Source of the DNA: Streptomyces sp. SLBN-118
Lineage (GTDB): Bacteria > Actinomycetota > Actinomycetes > Streptomycetales > Streptomycetaceae
Length of the DNA: 64,000 nt
Assembly (NCBI RefSeq): GCF_006715635.1
Contig: NZ_VFNP01000001.1
Coordinates: forward strand, 3,924,042-3,988,041
Direction of reading: 5' to 3'
Part shown: positions 62,074-64,000 of the stretch, in pieces
Numbering within the stretch: position 1 is the first letter of the stretch
Layout: each line of letters begins with the position of its first letter
Notes under the pieces: model-generated
Databases searched by the model: none
The model's input: only the letters and a program-made list of their open reading frames with translations
What the model was told of the DNA's origin: nothing
Position numbers and translations under genes: made by a program

Positions 62074-64000
62074 CAACCGCTCTTCCGCACGACGGCCTCT
62101 CGGTGGCGGACAGCCCCGGGCACACCCGCACCCGCAGCGCACCGGGCACCCGTATCTGGCGCGGGCGCGCCGACGACGCCGCCTGGGTGCGCCCCACCTT
62201 CCTCGGACTTCTGCTGGTCACCGCGCTGCTCTACCTCTACGGCCTGAGCGCGTCCGGCTACGCCAACTCCTTCTACTCCGCCGCCGCGCAGGCGGGCAGC
62301 GAAAGCTGGAAGGCATTCTTCTTCGGCTCGCTGGATTCCGCGAACTCCATCACCGTCGACAAGGCCCCGGCCTCGCTCTGGCCGATGGCCCTGTCCGTAC
62401 GGCTCTTCGGGCTCGGCTCCTGGCAGATCCTGGTCCCCCAGGTGCTGATGGGGGTCGCGACGGTCGCTGTGCTGTACGGGGCGGTGCGCCGGCGCTTCTC
62501 CCCCGCCGCGGGTCTGATCGCGGGCGCCGCGATGGCTGTGACACCCGTCGCCGCGCTGATGTTCCGCTTCAACAACCCGGACGCGCTGCTCGCGCTGCTG
62601 ATGACGGTGACGGTGTACTGCGTACTGCGTGCCCTCGAAGGCGCGCGCACGAAATGGCTGGTCTGGGCGGGTGTGGCGGTCGGCTTCGCGTTCCTGACGA
62701 AGACGCTGCAGGCGTTCTTGATCCTGCCGCCGCTTGCCGTGATCTATGCCGTGTGCGCACCGACGACCGTGCGGCGGCGGCTCGGCCAGCTCGCTGTGGC
62801 CGGGCTCGCGACGGTCGTCGCGGGCGGCTGGTGGGTGGCGATCGTCGAGCTGTGGCCCGCGTCCTCGCGTCCCTATGTCGGCGGCTCGCAGAACAACAGC
62901 TTCCTGGAGCTGACCTTCGGCTACAACGGCCTCGGGCGGATCAACGGCAACGAGACCGGCAGCGTCGGAGGTGGCGGCGGAGGCCGGGGCGGCGGCTGGG
63001 GCGAGACCGGCATCGACCGGATGTTCGCCGGGAACATCGGCGGCCAGATCTCCTGGCTGCTGCCCGCCGCGCTGCTGCTGCTCGTCGCGGGACTTGTCGT
63101 CACCTGGCGGGCCGGCCGAACGGACACCGCGCGGGGCGCGTTCCTGGCCTGGGGCAGCTCCCTGCTGATGACCGCGGGGATCTTCAGCTTTATGGCCGGG
63201 ATCTTCCACGAGTACTACACGGTGGCGTTGGCGCCGTACATCGCCGCCCTGGTCGGCATGGGTGCGACGGTGCTGTGGGAGGAGCGGCGTTCGTACGCGG
63301 CCTCGGCGGTGCTGGGCGCCACGGTCGCGGTGACGGCGTACTGGTCGTACACCTTGCTCGGCCGGAGCACTGACTTTCTTCCGTGGCTGCGGTGGGCGGT
63401 GCTGATCGGTGGACTGACGGCCGCGGTCGGACTGCTGCTCGCGGGCCGGATCGGCCGCCGACTGGCGCTCGGTGCGGCGGCTCTGGGGCTGGGGGCCTCG
63501 CTGGCCGGGCCCGTCGCGTACTCCCTCACGACGGTGAGCGAGAGCCATGCGGGCTCGATCGTGACGGCCGGACCGGCGGTGGCCGGCAGCCTGGGCGGCC
63601 TCCGCGGTCCGGGCGGCGGCGGTCCGGGTGGGCGGCTCGGCGGTGACGGTGGGCGGATGCAGCCGCCCGGGCAGTTGGGCCATGGCCAGGGTGCCGGGCA
63701 GGGCGGCGGCATGGGGCAGCCCCCGACCGGCGGGCCACTGGGCCAGGGCCAGGGCCAGGGCCGAGCCGGTCAGGGCCAGGGGCAGTTGCCGGGCGGATTC
63801 CCCAGCGGCCAGGGCGAGCGCGGCCCCGGGATCGGTGGCATGGGCGGTCTCCTCAACGGCGCGAAGGTCAGCGCCGAGGTCGAGGCCAAGCTGAAGCAGA
63901 ACGCCGGCGACTACACCTGGGTCGCCGCGGCCGTCGGCTCCCAGAACGCCGCCGGCTATCAACTCGCCACCGAGAAGCCGGTGATGGCGATCGGCGGCTT
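62070..64000 (+). CDS. Family 39-type membrane glycosyltransferase (cut by window end)
   Basis: At least 643 residues, open at the window end. The first half is a PMT_2/ArnT-like membrane enzyme: luminal loop SGYANSFYSAAAQAGS with acidic residues, DKAPASLWPMALSVRLFG, MFRFNNPDALLALL and about ten helices. A Gly-rich loop (GSVGGGGGGRGGGWGE) lies near residue 295. From about residue 500 a long G/Q/P-rich region (GQGQGQGRAGQ) precedes a soluble domain (KLKQNAGDYTWVAAAVGS), as in actinobacterial YkcB-like mannosyltransferases. GTAAGGA precedes the ATG. Confidence 0.88.
   Translation, partial: MTTALPHDGLSVADSPGHTRTRSAPGTRIWRGRADDAAWVRPTFLGLLLVTALLYLYGLSASGYANSFYSAAAQAGSESWKAFFFGSLDSANSITVDKAPASLWPMALSVRLFGLGSWQILVPQVLMGVATVAVLYGAVRRRFSPAAGLIAGAAMAVTPVAALMFRFNNPDALLALLMTVTVYCVLRALEGARTKWLVWAGVAVGFAFLTKTLQAFLILPPLAVIYAVCAPTTVRRRLGQLAVAGLATVVAGGWWVAIVELWPASSRPYVGGSQNNSFLELTFGYNGLGRINGNETGSVGGGGGGRGGGWGETGIDRMFAGNIGGQISWLLPAALLLLVAGLVVTWRAGRTDTARGAFLAWGSSLLMTAGIFSFMAGIFHEYYTVALAPYIAALVGMGATVLWEERRSYAASAVLGATVAVTAYWSYTLLGRSTDFLPWLRWAVLIGGLTAAVGLLLAGRIGRRLALGAAALGLGASLAGPVAYSLTTVSESHAGSIVTAGPAVAGSLGGLRGPGGGGPGGRLGGDGGRMQPPGQLGHGQGAGQGGGMGQPPTGGPLGQGQGQGRAGQGQGQLPGGFPSGQGERGPGIGGMGGLLNGAKVSAEVEAKLKQNAGDYTWVAAAVGSQNAAGYQLATEKPVMAIGG

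Noticed and set aside
62007..63962. 651-codon open frame antisense to the last glycosyltransferase
   Set aside because: Composition is typical of a high-GC shadow frame and the sense frame has known membrane and catalytic features.

Overview
This window looks like the core chromosome of a Streptomyces. GC content is very high, many genes start with GTG, stop/start overlaps (GTGA, ATGA) are frequent, and DnaA boxes of the actinobacterial form TTGTCCACA occur. The gene order (cydCD end, KptA, serS-pheA, a copper cluster with a Dyp peroxidase, HtrA, an ECF sigma factor, an acyl-CoA ligase, a PAS protein, an SSI inhibitor) matches, from memory, the oriC-proximal arm of S. coelicolor around SCO3947-SCO4023. 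I could not run an alignment.

1-13.6 kb: the 3' end of a cydDC-type exporter; a coiled-coil LytM/M23 peptidase; a Cof-type HAD phosphatase; a luciferase-like oxidoreductase; KptA. Then comes a leftward, translationally coupled operon behind a dyad operator: M24 peptidase, EphD-like hydrolase-SDR fusion, PF10118 hydrolase, probably followed by a MerR regulator. A rightward ATPase-permease-ATPase-permease operon follows.

13.6-25.5 kb: a helix-turn-helix/coiled-coil protein behind a long hairpin; tRNA-Ser(GCT) beside a HAD gene and serS; a cluster of four exact DnaA boxes; pheA; then a leftward extracytoplasmic copper-handling operon (His-rich membrane protein, YcnI, Sco, PCuAC-like ECuC, CopC-CopD, DtpA-like peroxidase). 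A HATPase anti-sigma-type protein is divergent from it.

25.5-35.3 kb: aminopeptidase P, a PP2C/SpoIIE-like protein with a degraded metal site, a primase-polymerase-like protein lacking its acidic motif, a secreted protein, a SEC-C protein, a second HATPase protein, a glycerophosphodiesterase and a membrane-anchored HtrA protease.

35.4-40.6 kb: an accessory stretch just downstream of tRNA-Ser(TGA). It holds a lipoprotein, an SDR relic, a membrane-anchored protein of unknown function, a MerR-type metal module, an intact primase-polymerase and a 40-codon ORF.

40.6-45.5 kb: a five-gene coupled operon equivalent to the mycobacterial igr operon for removing the last side-chain carbons of steroids: two acyl-CoA dehydrogenase subunits, two MaoC-type hydratase subunits and an Ltp2-type aldolase.

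45.6-53.1 kb: ECF sigma factor, acyl-CoA ligase with its own operator, a 1265-residue PAS/degenerate-kinase/receiver protein, an SSI-type inhibitor, tRNA-Ser(GCT) with encoded CCA, and tRNA-Arg(ACG).

53.1-58.3 kb: a mosaic of fragments (DUF5959-like, start-less MmpS-like, IS5 and IS4 transposase relics) around intact Nudix, DUF2797, monooxygenase, amidohydrolase and secreted-protein genes. 58.4-64 kb: an OmpR-type two-component system followed by two membrane glycosyltransferases, the last cut by the window end.
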